A stretch of 64,000 nucleotides of DNA, from NCBI GenBank assembly GCA_019357535.2, contig CP079955.1, positions 1,178,001-1,242,000 on the forward strand. The letters are read 5' to 3'. This DNA comes from Macrococcus sp. 19Msa1099. Its GTDB lineage: Bacteria > Bacillota > Bacilli > Staphylococcales > Staphylococcaceae. Positions 48,464-55,287 of this stretch are shown piece by piece. The translations under genes were made by a program, and so were the position numbers. How positions within the stretch are numbered: the stretch's first letter is position 1; each line of letters starts with the position of its first letter. The notes beneath the pieces were generated by a model, which searched no databases, was not told the DNA's origin, and was given only the letters and a program-made list of their open reading frames with translations.

Positions 48464-49405
48464 TTACGCTCCTTTGATTTGTTTGATTTTTAATACTCTA
48501 GTTTCTGTTTCTTTGTAATAAGGGTCTAATTGTTCTCCATAAATTTCTCGAATCTTCTTAGTATCCAAAGTCTTTCTTACTTGTGGTTTCCAGGTAACCT
48601 GATATCCACTTGTTTTACCTGCTAAGTTGTTGCCTAATATGTGCTTTATTTTGTTTTCATACTGCGTTTTAAGTTCTTTAAGTTCCTTTTCTTCTTGCTT
48701 AACTTGTTCTAATGCAGTTAATAATGTTTCGACATCATCACTTAACTGAACTTCGGTTTCATCGATATCTTTATACATATGATTCAAAAAATCTTTAGTT
48801 GCATCACTTCCATCTATTTCAGGAATAACACCTGCAAGAACATTGTTATACCAGAAGTCCTTTTCAGCATTGATGATAATTTCAATCAATTCATCGTCAC
48901 GTGGCACTTCCTTCCAAATGAACTGATTACCACCACATAAAACTGCGATATATGCTTTTTCATATCCTGTAACTGCCATGTAGTGCTGAATCTGACAAAG
49001 ATACGATGCTGGTATCTCGTCATCCTTCCATTGATCGATATTGTATTGCGAAGTGGTCTTACATTCGAGCAATGCCTTTTCTCCTACTATTACTCTATCT
49101 AGATTTGCTAACATAAATTCATGTTCAGGATGTCTTAACATTTTGTTGTTTTTTCTGACTTTCTTACCTGTCCTTGTTTCAAATTCTTTAGCTACAACAT
49201 CTTCAAGGACGTTCCCCCAATATATAAATTCGTTGTCAACTTGTTGCTTTAATTCTGGATTTACCTTCTCGAAGAATAGTTGCGTTTTAGATTTCCATTT
49301 ATTCACTCCAAGAATAGTTCCGGCATCACTTCCACCGACACCTGCCTGTCTAGCTTTCAGCCATTCTTCATGAGTCATGTCCTTTGTGTTTAAAACCTCT
49401 GCCAT
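48464..49405 (-). CDS. YqaJ-family viral recombinase exonuclease
   Basis: This 313-residue protein has the lambda-exo-like fold: WLKARQAGVGGSDAGTILGV, WGNVLEDVVAKEFETRTGKK, LANLDRVI, ALLECKTTS (catalytic D-x-E-x-K pattern) and YLCQIQHYMAVTGYEKAYIA. It digests one strand of double-stranded ends to feed RecT. The C-terminal coiled coil is not part of the catalytic domain. The gene is 5 nt before recT. Confidence 0.93.
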   Translation of the reverse strand: MAEVLNTKDMTHEEWLKARQAGVGGSDAGTILGVNKWKSKTQLFFEKVNPELKQQVDNEFIYWGNVLEDVVAKEFETRTGKKVRKNNKMLRHPEHEFMLANLDRVIVGEKALLECKTTSQYNIDQWKDDEIPASYLCQIQHYMAVTGYEKAYIAVLCGGNQFIWKEVPRDDELIEIIINAEKDFWYNNVLAGVIPEIDGSDATKDFLNHMYKDIDETEVQLSDDVETLLTALEQVKQEEKELKELKTQYENKIKHILGNNLAGKTSGYQVTWKPQVRKTLDTKKIREIYGEQLDPYYKETETRVLKIKQIKGA

Positions 49406-49431
49406 GTTATTTCCTCCTTCATTTTTATGTG

Positions 49432-49490
49432 CTATAATGAGTTAGACTTGTTTTCTGATGCGCGTATCCTTGATATGCGCTTTTTTTATG
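49432..49490 (+). ncRNA. Putative short plus-strand RNA antisense to the exonuclease leader
   Basis: TATAAT (49432-49437) is followed by about 45 nt ending in the hairpin GCGCGTAT-ccttg-ATATGCGC and seven Ts (49470-49488). It points against all surrounding genes. The -35 is poor. It could make an antisense RNA to the leader between the 43-codon gene and the yqaJ-like gene. Confidence 0.4.
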
Positions 49491-49617
49491 TGTTAAACTC
49501 TCCATCACGATAAACATCTTCTTGATGATTTAAGTTCCAATTCAAATTATCTTCATCCTCTTCATCGTTACAATACAGTTTTTCCAAGTACTCAAGCTCT
49601 GATAAGTTATCCTGCAT
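49486..49617 (-). CDS. Very acidic small protein (43 residues)
   Basis: The frame MQDNLSELEYLEKLYCNDEE then DEDNLNWNLNHQEDVYRDGE starts after GGAGGTGATGGAA and overlaps the previous gene by 11 nt. Strongly acidic; such proteins can mimic DNA, but no function is known. Confidence 0.65.
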   Translation of the reverse strand: MQDNLSELEYLEKLYCNDEEDEDNLNWNLNHQEDVYRDGEFNT

Positions 49618-49798
49618 TTCCATCACCTCCTACAGTGACTACTTCTGTAAAATAAGCAACTCCACAATCACTTTCTAACTCCCACTCAACATCACAATGC
49701 GGTCCGTATTCTTTTATCAATCTGTAGTACTCATCAAGCGTGAAAAATGCTCTTCCGACTTTAACGAACTCTACTTGCCTACAGTAAGGTAACTTCAT
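49607..49798 (-). CDS. Hypothetical small protein
   Basis: This 63-residue protein, MKLPYCRQVEFVKVGRAFFT, LDEYYRLIKEYGPHCDVEWE; coupled to the antirepressor gene by a 4-nt overlap (ATGA). Unknown family. Confidence 0.75.
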   Translation of the reverse strand: MKLPYCRQVEFVKVGRAFFTLDEYYRLIKEYGPHCDVEWELESDCGVAYFTEVVTVGGDGNAG

Positions 49799-50556
49799 GC
49801 AGTTTCCTCGCTTTCAAATTCAATTACAGGAATGATATCTCTGTGTTTCAAGAACTCGTAAAGGAATAAACGACCTTTCTGTGTCCATTTCGTATGCATT
49901 CGCACTGATACACTGCCATCCTTATGCGTAATCTCAGTTGTTTCTGAATGTGTGTAGCCTTTAGCGTGATGATTTGAGTAAAGTAGCCATTGACCTGATT
50001 GTTTGTATTGAATTTTGAATCGTTGCAGAAGTTTATTCATCTCTTGAGCCGACATGCCATAGTCTTTTGCGATCTGACCTATAGTGACCAAGCTCTTACT
50101 TTTAAGAATTGTGTCTACATAATTCGCTTTCGGTTTTAACTCTCCAATTTGTTGTTTCTGCATCGTGTTCTCTAGATGTAATTTCTCGTTCTCTTCCACT
50201 TGTTCAACTAACTGCAATAATGCTTCTTTGTATGTTCCAGGCAATCTGTTTTGTAATGCTTTCTCCATTTCGTTAAATCTATTGATATATGCCATTTTGA
50301 AGTCATTGTGACCTTGGATGTTGAACATGTATAAGATGAATCCGTCTTTAGTTAATAAATATTCCGATTGAGTTCTGCCACGACTATCTTTGTAATCTGA
50401 CTTAAAAATTAATGCGTCCACATTTGGACTCATTAAAATTTTGTCCAAATCTCTTTTAACATGTTGATGTTGTCTACCTAATTCCTCTGCAACTATCCTA
50501 CTGCTTACGACTGGTCCTAGTTCTGAATTATTCTCGATCTTGATTAATGTGTTCAT
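49795..50556 (-). CDS. Rha-type antirepressor with KilA-C/ANT domain
   Basis: This 253-residue protein has an N-terminal Rha domain (SSRIVAEELGRQHQHVKRDL, YLLTKDGFILYMFNIQGHND), a coiled coil (about 110-135), and a C-terminal ANT domain (LVTIGQIAKDYGMSAQEMNK, LLYSNHHAKGYTHSETTEI, MHTKWTQKGRLFLYEFLKHR). Antirepressors inactivate the CI repressor to induce the lytic cycle. Its start faces a LexA-like box at 50619-50630, which ties induction to DNA damage. Confidence 0.92.
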   Translation of the reverse strand: MNTLIKIENNSELGPVVSSRIVAEELGRQHQHVKRDLDKILMSPNVDALIFKSDYKDSRGRTQSEYLLTKDGFILYMFNIQGHNDFKMAYINRFNEMEKALQNRLPGTYKEALLQLVEQVEENEKLHLENTMQKQQIGELKPKANYVDTILKSKSLVTIGQIAKDYGMSAQEMNKLLQRFKIQYKQSGQWLLYSNHHAKGYTHSETTEITHKDGSVSVRMHTKWTQKGRLFLYEFLKHRDIIPVIEFESEETA

Positions 50557-50618
50557 TTACTTCATCCTTTCTGTTCTTTCATTAATAAATGTTTTGGAAT
50601 AAAATAATTTCTCCTTTA

Positions 50619-50630
50619 GAACTGATGTTC
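50619..50630. promoter_or_regulatory. LexA-like box between antirepressor and Cas2-like gene
   Basis: GAACTGATGTTC (GAAC-N4-GTTC) in the divergent promoter region. The following CGTTATAT is shared with the box at 52221. Confidence 0.65.
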
Positions 50631-50640
50631 CGTTATATTT

Positions 50641-50661
50641 TGTAAGCGCTTACTGTATAAT
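50641..50661 (+). promoter_or_regulatory. Promoter with cre-like palindrome for the Cas2-like gene
   Basis: TGTAAGCGCTTACT (50641-50654) is one base from the ideal catabolite-responsive element TGTAAGCGCTTACA and contains a 12-bp perfect palindrome. It abuts TATAAT (50656-50661). It may be a CcpA site or only a phage operator. Confidence 0.45.
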
Positions 50662-50696
50662 TTTTCTTAATTCGATTAAGAGAGGTGGTGAAAATT

Positions 50697-50978
50697 ATGA
50701 ATAAACCTTATATGCTAACTTATGATTTAAATAATCCTGGACAAAGGTATGATGAAGTAATAAAGGTTATAAAAGAAGAAATATCCAATGGTTGTTGTAG
50801 TTATTGGAAATCTTCATTTTTATTTCGTTCTTCATTGACTCCATCAGAAATGATGGATAAACTTAAACCATTTCTTGATAAAGGTGACAAGTTTTTTGTT
50901 GCTGAAATTGTCAATAATAAAAATGGTTGGCTAAGCAAAGAACAATGGAATTTTATTAACAAAAATATTTTCAAATAG
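50697..50978 (+). CDS. Cas2/VapD-fold (SinR-like) protein
   Basis: This 93-residue protein: MNKPYMLTYDLNNPGQRYDE with the first-strand YDL and NNPG; YWKSSFLFRSSLTPSEMMDK; FLDKGDKFFVAEIVNNKNGW. The pattern is the ferredoxin-like Cas2/VapD fold with a conserved aspartate. There is no CRISPR array or Cas1 nearby. Stand-alone members occur in phages and plasmids; VapD-like relatives are RNases. It is the only + strand gene in this stretch and has its own promoter. The ATG is used because GAGAGGTGG precedes it. Confidence 0.75.
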   Translation: MNKPYMLTYDLNNPGQRYDEVIKVIKEEISNGCCSYWKSSFLFRSSLTPSEMMDKLKPFLDKGDKFFVAEIVNNKNGWLSKEQWNFINKNIFK

Positions 50979-51120
50979 GGCATTTAATACTAGGACTGGA
51001 CTTTGAGTAATTTCGTCCTGTTGAATCTCCATAAACATGTTTTAGTTCTCTTGCTCTCTTAATCTCCTCCGCCAAGATGACGATTAAGAGGGCTATTTTT
51101 AATGCTTGTAATTTTCTCAT
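50971..51120 (-). CDS. Small basic helical protein
   Basis: The 49-codon frame MRKLQALKIALLIVILAEEI, then KRARELKHVYGDSTGRNYSK, directly follows the stop of the membrane protein gene; GGAGGTGAGATAG lies in that gene's end. It converges on the Cas2-like gene with an 8-nt overlap. A short amphipathic N-terminus is seen. Confidence 0.65.
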   Translation of the reverse strand: MRKLQALKIALLIVILAEEIKRARELKHVYGDSTGRNYSKSSPSIKCPI

Positions 51121-51312
51121 CTATCTCACCTCCTTTAAATCTTTGTAAGTTGAAAGCAAAAGGAATGAAGAAAGTTGAATAATCATCGTTAACCCTAATC
51201 TTGGTGCTGGTTGCATTTGAAACCCTAGCGCTAGGAATAACACCACTAAGCATGCGAAAAATGTACAAAGTAGATAAAGTGATGCATAAGATAACTTCGC
51301 TAAATACTTCAT
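51121..51312 (-). CDS. Small two-helix membrane protein
   Basis: This 63-residue protein has two predicted membrane helices (about 7-29 and 38-55): YASLYLLCTFFACLVVLFLA and GLTMIIQLSSFLLLS. AAGGAGGAAGTGAC precedes the ATG. It is in the early lytic operon. Unknown function. Confidence 0.75.
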   Translation of the reverse strand: MKYLAKLSYASLYLLCTFFACLVVLFLALGFQMQPAPRLGLTMIIQLSSFLLLSTYKDLKEVR

Positions 51313-51313
51313 G

Positions 51314-51559
51314 TCACTTCCTCCTTCCGTTAATCCATTCGATTAAGTTTGCTGTGCTGTAACGTGACGAGATTCCTTCAATATGAACGAACTGAAAATC
51401 ATCTCGTTTCCTTATTTCATTGAATACTGCAGCGCTACATCCTATAAGATCCATCGCTTCTTCCCTAGAAACTGTTGGATGATATTTCTTTGTCAGTTTG
51501 TCCTCAAGCTGTTCTGCGATTGCATCTGTTAAATTGTTAATAACTTCTGGTGCAAACAT
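51314..51559 (-). CDS. DUF771-like phage HTH protein
   Basis: This 81-residue protein has the pattern of the DUF771/excisionase-like helix-turn-helix family: HPTVSREEAMDLIGCSAAVF, HIEGISSRYSTANLIEWING. Likely DNA-binding. Immediately upstream is a highly structured leader (51581-51690). Confidence 0.8.
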   Translation of the reverse strand: MFAPEVINNLTDAIAEQLEDKLTKKYHPTVSREEAMDLIGCSAAVFNEIRKRDDFQFVHIEGISSRYSTANLIEWINGRRK

Positions 51560-51580
51560 GGAATCACCTCTACTCTTTCT

Positions 51581-51690
51581 TTCGGCATCTGCTTACATGC
51601 TTAAGTCATCGCAATGATCTTTAGATGTATTATGACGTGGCTCATATCATCGCCTACTCTCGCTCTTTAAACATCTAAGCAGATGCCGAA
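51581..51690 (-). ncRNA. Structured RNA closed by a perfect 15-bp stem
   Basis: TTCGGCATCTGCTTA (51581-51595) and TAAGCAGATGCCGAA (51676-51690) pair completely. The enclosed 80 nt contain smaller hairpins, e.g. AAG(A)TCAT-TGCG-ATGA(C)TT and GATGT/ACATC, suggesting a multibranched fold. It begins 7 nt after the XRE gene and ends 22 nt before the DUF771-like start. No protein is encoded. Confidence 0.6.
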
Positions 51691-51697
51691 TTCGTTA

Positions 51698-52201
51698 TTA
51701 AATTCTGCGTTCCATTTTGTAACGCTGATTTCTTGTTCCGGATAATTCTTGTGGGTTCAATTGGTAATCTATAATGATTTTGTCGATTAGTGCCTGTGCT
51801 TCAAAAATCACATCTTGCGTTTCGCTAGCGATACGTCTTACATGCTCGATGTCTTCTTGACTGCAATATTCAGGGCGTTTATCAATACGGTAGAGATTGA
51901 GAACATCAATTACTTCTCGTATTTCATTAAGCATCCTCTCTTTTATACATATACGATGATCATCAAATACAACTTCTGATGGTGCAGGTGTCGTGTATCC
52001 ATTCGAGAATTCGTATGACATTTCTTTGATTAGAATTGGATCATCACTTCTTTCGTAACTTGTCATTAAGATTTCAGATGAGATATTACGACGTCCCTTT
52101 TCGATATTGCAGATATTTGGTTTAGTAGTAAGTAACATGTCTGCAACTTGTGATTGAGTTCTATTAGTACGTTCTCTATGTCTTTGTATACTTTTGAACA
52201 T
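51698..52201 (-). CDS. XRE-family protein with extended C-terminus
   Basis: This 167-residue protein: N-terminal helix-turn-helix QRHRERTNRTQSQVADMLLT with TKPNICNIEKGRRN, then a helical domain of unknown role. Not the main repressor (which is at 53226). Its start faces a LexA-like box (52221-52232) and the + strand KTSC gene. Confidence 0.8.
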   Translation of the reverse strand: MFKSIQRHRERTNRTQSQVADMLLTTKPNICNIEKGRRNISSEILMTSYERSDDPILIKEMSYEFSNGYTTPAPSEVVFDDHRICIKERMLNEIREVIDVLNLYRIDKRPEYCSQEDIEHVRRIASETQDVIFEAQALIDKIIIDYQLNPQELSGTRNQRYKMERRI

Positions 52202-52220
52202 AATTGTTTCTCCTTTTTCA

Positions 52221-52232
52221 GAACTTACGTTC
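52221..52232. promoter_or_regulatory. LexA-like box between XRE and KTSC genes
   Basis: GAACTTACGTTC (GAAC-N4-GTTC), followed by CGTTATAT as at 50631. Placed in a divergent promoter region. Confidence 0.6.
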
Positions 52233-52286
52233 CGTTATATATTTTTAGAATTTTCTATATATTTGATATAGAAAGGTGGTGAAAAA

Positions 52287-52499
52287 ATGGTAAATATGAT
52301 TCCGGTAGCTAGTTCGAATATCAAAAGCGTTGGATACAATCCACAAACGTCTGAATTATTTGTAACTTTTCATTACGGTAAAACTTACATATATTCAAAT
52401 GTCCCGAGTTCTAAATTTGAATCTCTGCTCAATAGCGGTTCTAAAGGTTCATACTTAGAAAGTTTTATTAAAGGTGTACATCCTTATAGACCCTATTAA
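52287..52499 (+). CDS. KTSC-domain protein
   Basis: This 70-residue protein: SSNIKSVGYNPQTSELFVTF, YGKTYIYSNVPSSKFESLLN, then SKGSYLESFIKG. The KTSC domain is short and widespread near lysyl-tRNA synthetases and in phages, with unknown role. GAAAGGTGGTGAAAA precedes the ATG. Convergent with the BC1881 gene with 4-nt overlap of the stops. Confidence 0.88.
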   Translation: MVNMIPVASSNIKSVGYNPQTSELFVTFHYGKTYIYSNVPSSKFESLLNSGSKGSYLESFIKGVHPYRPY

Positions 52500-52666
52500 T
52501 CAATAATTATCAATATTCTTGCAGGTCCTAGTCCGAAGGTTGTTACTGATGATCTACTATCACCAATTTTTATGTCATAACGATCTTCGACTTCTGCAAA
52601 AACTTCTTCGACACCCTTTCTTTTTACTAATTCTTCAACTAATTCTTTAGTAGTGTATTCATTCAT
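52496..52666 (-). CDS. BC1881-family small protein
   Basis: The frame MNEYTTKELVEELVKRKGVE ... FGLGPARILIIID, 56 residues, matches the BC1881 family of Firmicute phages (TKELVEEL and GPARILI). GGAGGAGATTTTT precedes the ATG. Unknown function. Confidence 0.8.
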   Translation of the reverse strand: MNEYTTKELVEELVKRKGVEEVFAEVEDRYDIKIGDSRSSVTTFGLGPARILIIID

Positions 52667-52726
52667 AAAAATCTCCTCCTCTAGTTTTCATCTCGAAAAC
52701 TTTTTGTCCTTTTATGTTTACGTGCT

Positions 52727-52826
52727 TTTGGTCTATACTTTAGGTACGGTGTTGGTCACACCGTACAATTACATTTGGTCGTGTAATTGATGGTTTATAC
52801 CAGGTGAGTTTGGTCGCTTGCCTGGT
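52727..52826 (-). promoter_or_regulatory. Array of hairpins with a common loop sequence
   Basis: Three successive hairpins: GTACGGTGT-TGGTC-ACACCGTAC (52744-52766), AATTACA-TTTGGTCG-TGTAATT (52767-52788) and ACCAGG...TTTGGTCG...CCTGGT (52799-52826); plus an unpaired TTTGGTCT at 52727. In the minus-strand transcript each loop shows GACCA(A). The array lies at and beyond the Cro-like gene's end, in the leader of the BC1881 gene. Confidence 0.55.
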
Positions 52827-53049
52827 TGTTATTATTATGAATATTCAACTTTTGGTTTACTTCGTTATTAAAAAAAATAGTCCAATCTGTACCTAATATT
52901 GAAGCTATTTTTTTTGATAGTTGTACACTTGGAATTTTCTTGCCATTTTCAATCATATTATAGTATTGCATTGTACATCCTAACTTATTCGAAAGCTCAC
53001 TTTGAGTTAGTCCAGCGTCTAATCTTAACTTTTTTAAGTTTTCACTCAT
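52795..53049 (-). CDS. Cro-like XRE regulator
   Basis: ATG 53049 (MSENLKKLRLDAGLTQSEL) follows GGAGGTGAATAAA; an in-frame GTG overlaps that site. The 84-residue protein has a lambda-type HTH (LTQSELSNKLGCTMQYYNMI). As first gene of the leftward early operon, opposite CI, it is the Cro equivalent. Its promoter lies among the four 17-bp operators. Confidence 0.85.
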   Translation of the reverse strand: MSENLKKLRLDAGLTQSELSNKLGCTMQYYNMIENGKKIPSVQLSKKIASILGTDWTIFFNNEVNQKLNIHNNNNQASDQTHLV

Positions 53050-53076
53050 TTTATTCACCTCCTAGATAAAATTAAA

Positions 53077-53183
53077 TTAAACTTTTGGTTTAATTTATAA
53101 TCTCATTATATTTAAACCTTTAGTTTAAGTCAACTAAAAAATTATACTTTTGGTTTAATTTTAAATTTAAACTTTTAGTTTAA
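53077..53183. promoter_or_regulatory. Repressor/Cro operators (four 17-bp sites)
   Basis: TTAAACTTTTGGTTTAA (53077-53093), TTAAACCTTTAGTTTAA (53112-53128), TTATACTTTTGGTTTAA (53142-53158), TTAAACTTTTAGTTTAA (53167-53183). The consensus half site is TTAAAC. Start-to-start spacings are 35, 30 and 25 bp. They lie between the divergent Cro-like and CI-like genes: the lysis-lysogeny switch. Confidence 0.85.
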
Positions 53184-53225
53184 TACCATAACCACTATAA
53201 TCATAGATATAAGAGGTGGTAGATA

Positions 53226-53570
53226 ATGTTACATAAAAATTTAGCTAAATTTCGAAAGGCTAAAAAAATGACCCAAAAACAAGTGGCAGATAAATTACAC
53301 ATCACACCACAAGCTTATTCAAGATACGAGCGAAATGACGAGAGAAGCGCAGAGCCATCTGCCGAAAACTTAAAAATTCTAGCAGATTTATATGATGTAA
53401 CTGTGGATACCCTTTTAGGGAATAGCGAAAATGATAGAAGTATTGATTCTTTGTTTTTCAACCATCTAGAAGGTTTTTCTGATTTAAGCGAAGAAGAACA
53501 AAAAAGAATAGAACAATCATTAATAGAGCAAGCTGAATTTTTAATCGCGAAAGCGAAGAAAAATAAATAA
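53226..53570 (+). CDS. CI-like phage repressor (XRE, short form)
   Basis: This 114-residue protein has an HTH (MTQKQVADKLHITPQAYSRY) and a short helical C-terminus (LSEEEQKRIEQSLIEQAEFL) but no S24 autoprotease domain. Thus LexA-type self-cleavage cannot induce it; the ImmA-like protease or the Rha antirepressor must do so. GAGGTGGTAGATA precedes the ATG. Confidence 0.88.
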   Translation: MLHKNLAKFRKAKKMTQKQVADKLHITPQAYSRYERNDERSAEPSAENLKILADLYDVTVDTLLGNSENDRSIDSLFFNHLEGFSDLSEEEQKRIEQSLIEQAEFLIAKAKKNK

Positions 53571-53591
53571 TCTAAACAAAGGGGATTAAAA

Positions 53592-54701
53592 ATGAAGAAG
53601 GATAAAATAATAGAATATCTAATATCAGAAGGCGAAATTTTTGACCATTTAATTGATGGTGATTTACATAAGTTAACTGCAAATCAATATATTTTATTGG
53701 ATGATGATTCTAACACCTTCAAGTTAATTCAGTTAATTTTGGGCAAAAAAGAAAAAAGTATTTTGGACAGTAAAGGAAAAGAAATTACCCAAAAAGAAGA
53801 AATTATAGAGGGCTATAAAACTATAAAAAGTTTCGACATTTCTAATGTTTCTAACGTTGATATTGATAAATATGCTATGAGTAGAGTGTATACATTTGAT
53901 AACGGAGAAAAAATTAGAGTCAATAGTGACTATGCTTCTTTCGAAAATTATTTATCTAAACATCATATCAGTTCAAATTTTCAAGAAAGAAAATGGTACA
54001 GAAAAATTATCGGTTTTAGATCAGTGACCCCATGGAAAATGATTTTAACCACTTTAATTACTTTAGGCCTTATATTCTTAGTGTTTGATGCATTGACAGA
54101 AAATGAAACTGAGAAAAATGATAGAATTGCACAGGAACTAAAAGATAAACAAGAAGGAGAAAGACTTGTAAAACAAGCTAAGGAACAAGAAAACAAGAAA
54201 AAAGAAGAAAAGAAACAAAAAATCAAAAATGAAGTCAAAGAGAAAAAACAGCATGAAAAAGACTATAAAAATGATTTTGCGTCTGTTACAGAAAATCAAA
54301 TGCATTTAATAGATAAATATTGGAATGAAAATTGGATAAATACTTTTGATGGAATTTCAGATGGAAGTATTAATAATTTTGATGCCTATGGAAAAATGGC
54401 TGACTTAGAAACTAAGTATCAAAATTTGATTAAATCATACGATAACATGCCTACTCCTGATTATTTTACAGATACAGATCGAGAATCTTTTGAAACGTAT
54501 AAAAGAGAGATACAATCTATGCTAGGAAACAGAATAAAAGGTATAGAACGTGCTAAAATATTATTCAATGAAAATAATGTTAAACCTGAAGATTTAGAGT
54601 ATATCAAACAAATAATAAAAGAAGCTGATAAACATATGGTTTCTGGGATTGCAGCTTTAACTAGCTTAAACATGCAATATAATCATGAATATAAAAAGTA
54701 A
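53592..54701 (+). CDS. Lysogeny-module membrane protein with PH-like N-terminus
   Basis: This 369-residue protein: residues 1-145 form a beta-rich region reminiscent of bacterial PH domains (HKLTANQYILLDDDSNTFKL, YTFDNGEKIRVNSDYASFEN). One membrane helix follows (about 153-172), then a lysine/glutamate coiled coil (about 180-230) and a helical C-terminal domain. It is expressed with the repressor, so it is made in the lysogen; superinfection exclusion is plausible, not shown. It is followed by a terminator. Confidence 0.7.
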   Translation: MKKDKIIEYLISEGEIFDHLIDGDLHKLTANQYILLDDDSNTFKLIQLILGKKEKSILDSKGKEITQKEEIIEGYKTIKSFDISNVSNVDIDKYAMSRVYTFDNGEKIRVNSDYASFENYLSKHHISSNFQERKWYRKIIGFRSVTPWKMILTTLITLGLIFLVFDALTENETEKNDRIAQELKDKQEGERLVKQAKEQENKKKEEKKQKIKNEVKEKKQHEKDYKNDFASVTENQMHLIDKYWNENWINTFDGISDGSINNFDAYGKMADLETKYQNLIKSYDNMPTPDYFTDTDRESFETYKREIQSMLGNRIKGIERAKILFNENNVKPEDLEYIKQIIKEADKHMVSGIAALTSLNMQYNHEYKK

Positions 54702-54711
54702 ATAACCACAC

Positions 54712-54743
54712 TAGCTGACCACTAGTATCCTACTGGTCGGCTA
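54712..54743 (+). terminator. Terminator of the repressor operon
   Basis: TAGCTGACCA pairs with TGGTCGGCTA (one G-U) followed by TTTTTAA. Confidence 0.8.
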
Positions 54744-54761
54744 TTTTTAAAACGATAAATA

Positions 54762-54773
54762 GAACATACGTTC
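54762..54773. promoter_or_regulatory. LexA-like box upstream of the ImmA/integrase genes
   Basis: GAACATACGTTC (flanked A...T), GAAC-N4-GTTC, 50 bp before the ImmA-like start. A weaker relative (AACATATATTCT) follows at about 54793. Confidence 0.6.
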
Positions 54774-54822
54774 TTATTTTTAATAAAAATCAAACATATA
54801 TTCTATATTTGGGGGAGATAAC

Positions 54823-55284
54823 ATGAGAATTGAAGAACTTGTGAATGATATTACAGCGTATATTATCGAGAGAGTTGAGGATTTAAGTATTGAAGCTCTC
54901 GCTCATATTTATAATCTTCATATCGCATATAATCACGAAATGAGCTGCTATATGAAGTTAGACGGATGTGATGTTATATTCATTAAATTTGGAACACCGC
55001 AAGATATGTGGTTCAGATTCGCTCATGAACTTGGCCATTATTTTATGCATGTAGGAGTTTCGAAACAAATGCATCCATCGTATAACTACATGCAGGAAAC
55101 AGAAGCAGATAAATTCGCCCTACTCTTTATGATGCCTGAACGATTAATCGTTGAATATAACTTATTTACGGTTGAAGCAATCATGGATTATTTTAAAGTA
55201 TCACAGGAACATGCGACGAAACGTGTAGAGTTATTAATCAACAGATCTAAGACACATAAATTAATTGGATTAGAAAGGATGTAG
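54823..55284 (+). CDS. ImmA/IrrE-type metalloprotease
   Basis: This 153-residue protein: WFRFAHELGHYFMHVGVSKQ has the HExxH zinc motif and ETEADKFALLFMMPERLIVE the third ligand region. ICEBs1 ImmA cleaves its cognate HTH repressor (ImmR). Here it likely cleaves the short CI-like repressor to start induction. AGGGGGAGATAAC-type ribosome-binding site (TTGGGGGAGATAAC) before ATG. It is 3 nt upstream of the integrase gene; the two form an operon with a LexA-like box. Confidence 0.9.
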   Translation: MRIEELVNDITAYIIERVEDLSIEALAHIYNLHIAYNHEMSCYMKLDGCDVIFIKFGTPQDMWFRFAHELGHYFMHVGVSKQMHPSYNYMQETEADKFALLFMMPERLIVEYNLFTVEAIMDYFKVSQEHATKRVELLINRSKTHKLIGLERM

Positions 55285-55287
55285 ACG

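Noticed and set aside
51059-51268. 69-codon minus-strand ORF overlapping two small genes
   Set aside because: The other frames here have good ribosome-binding sites and a membrane pattern; this one does not.
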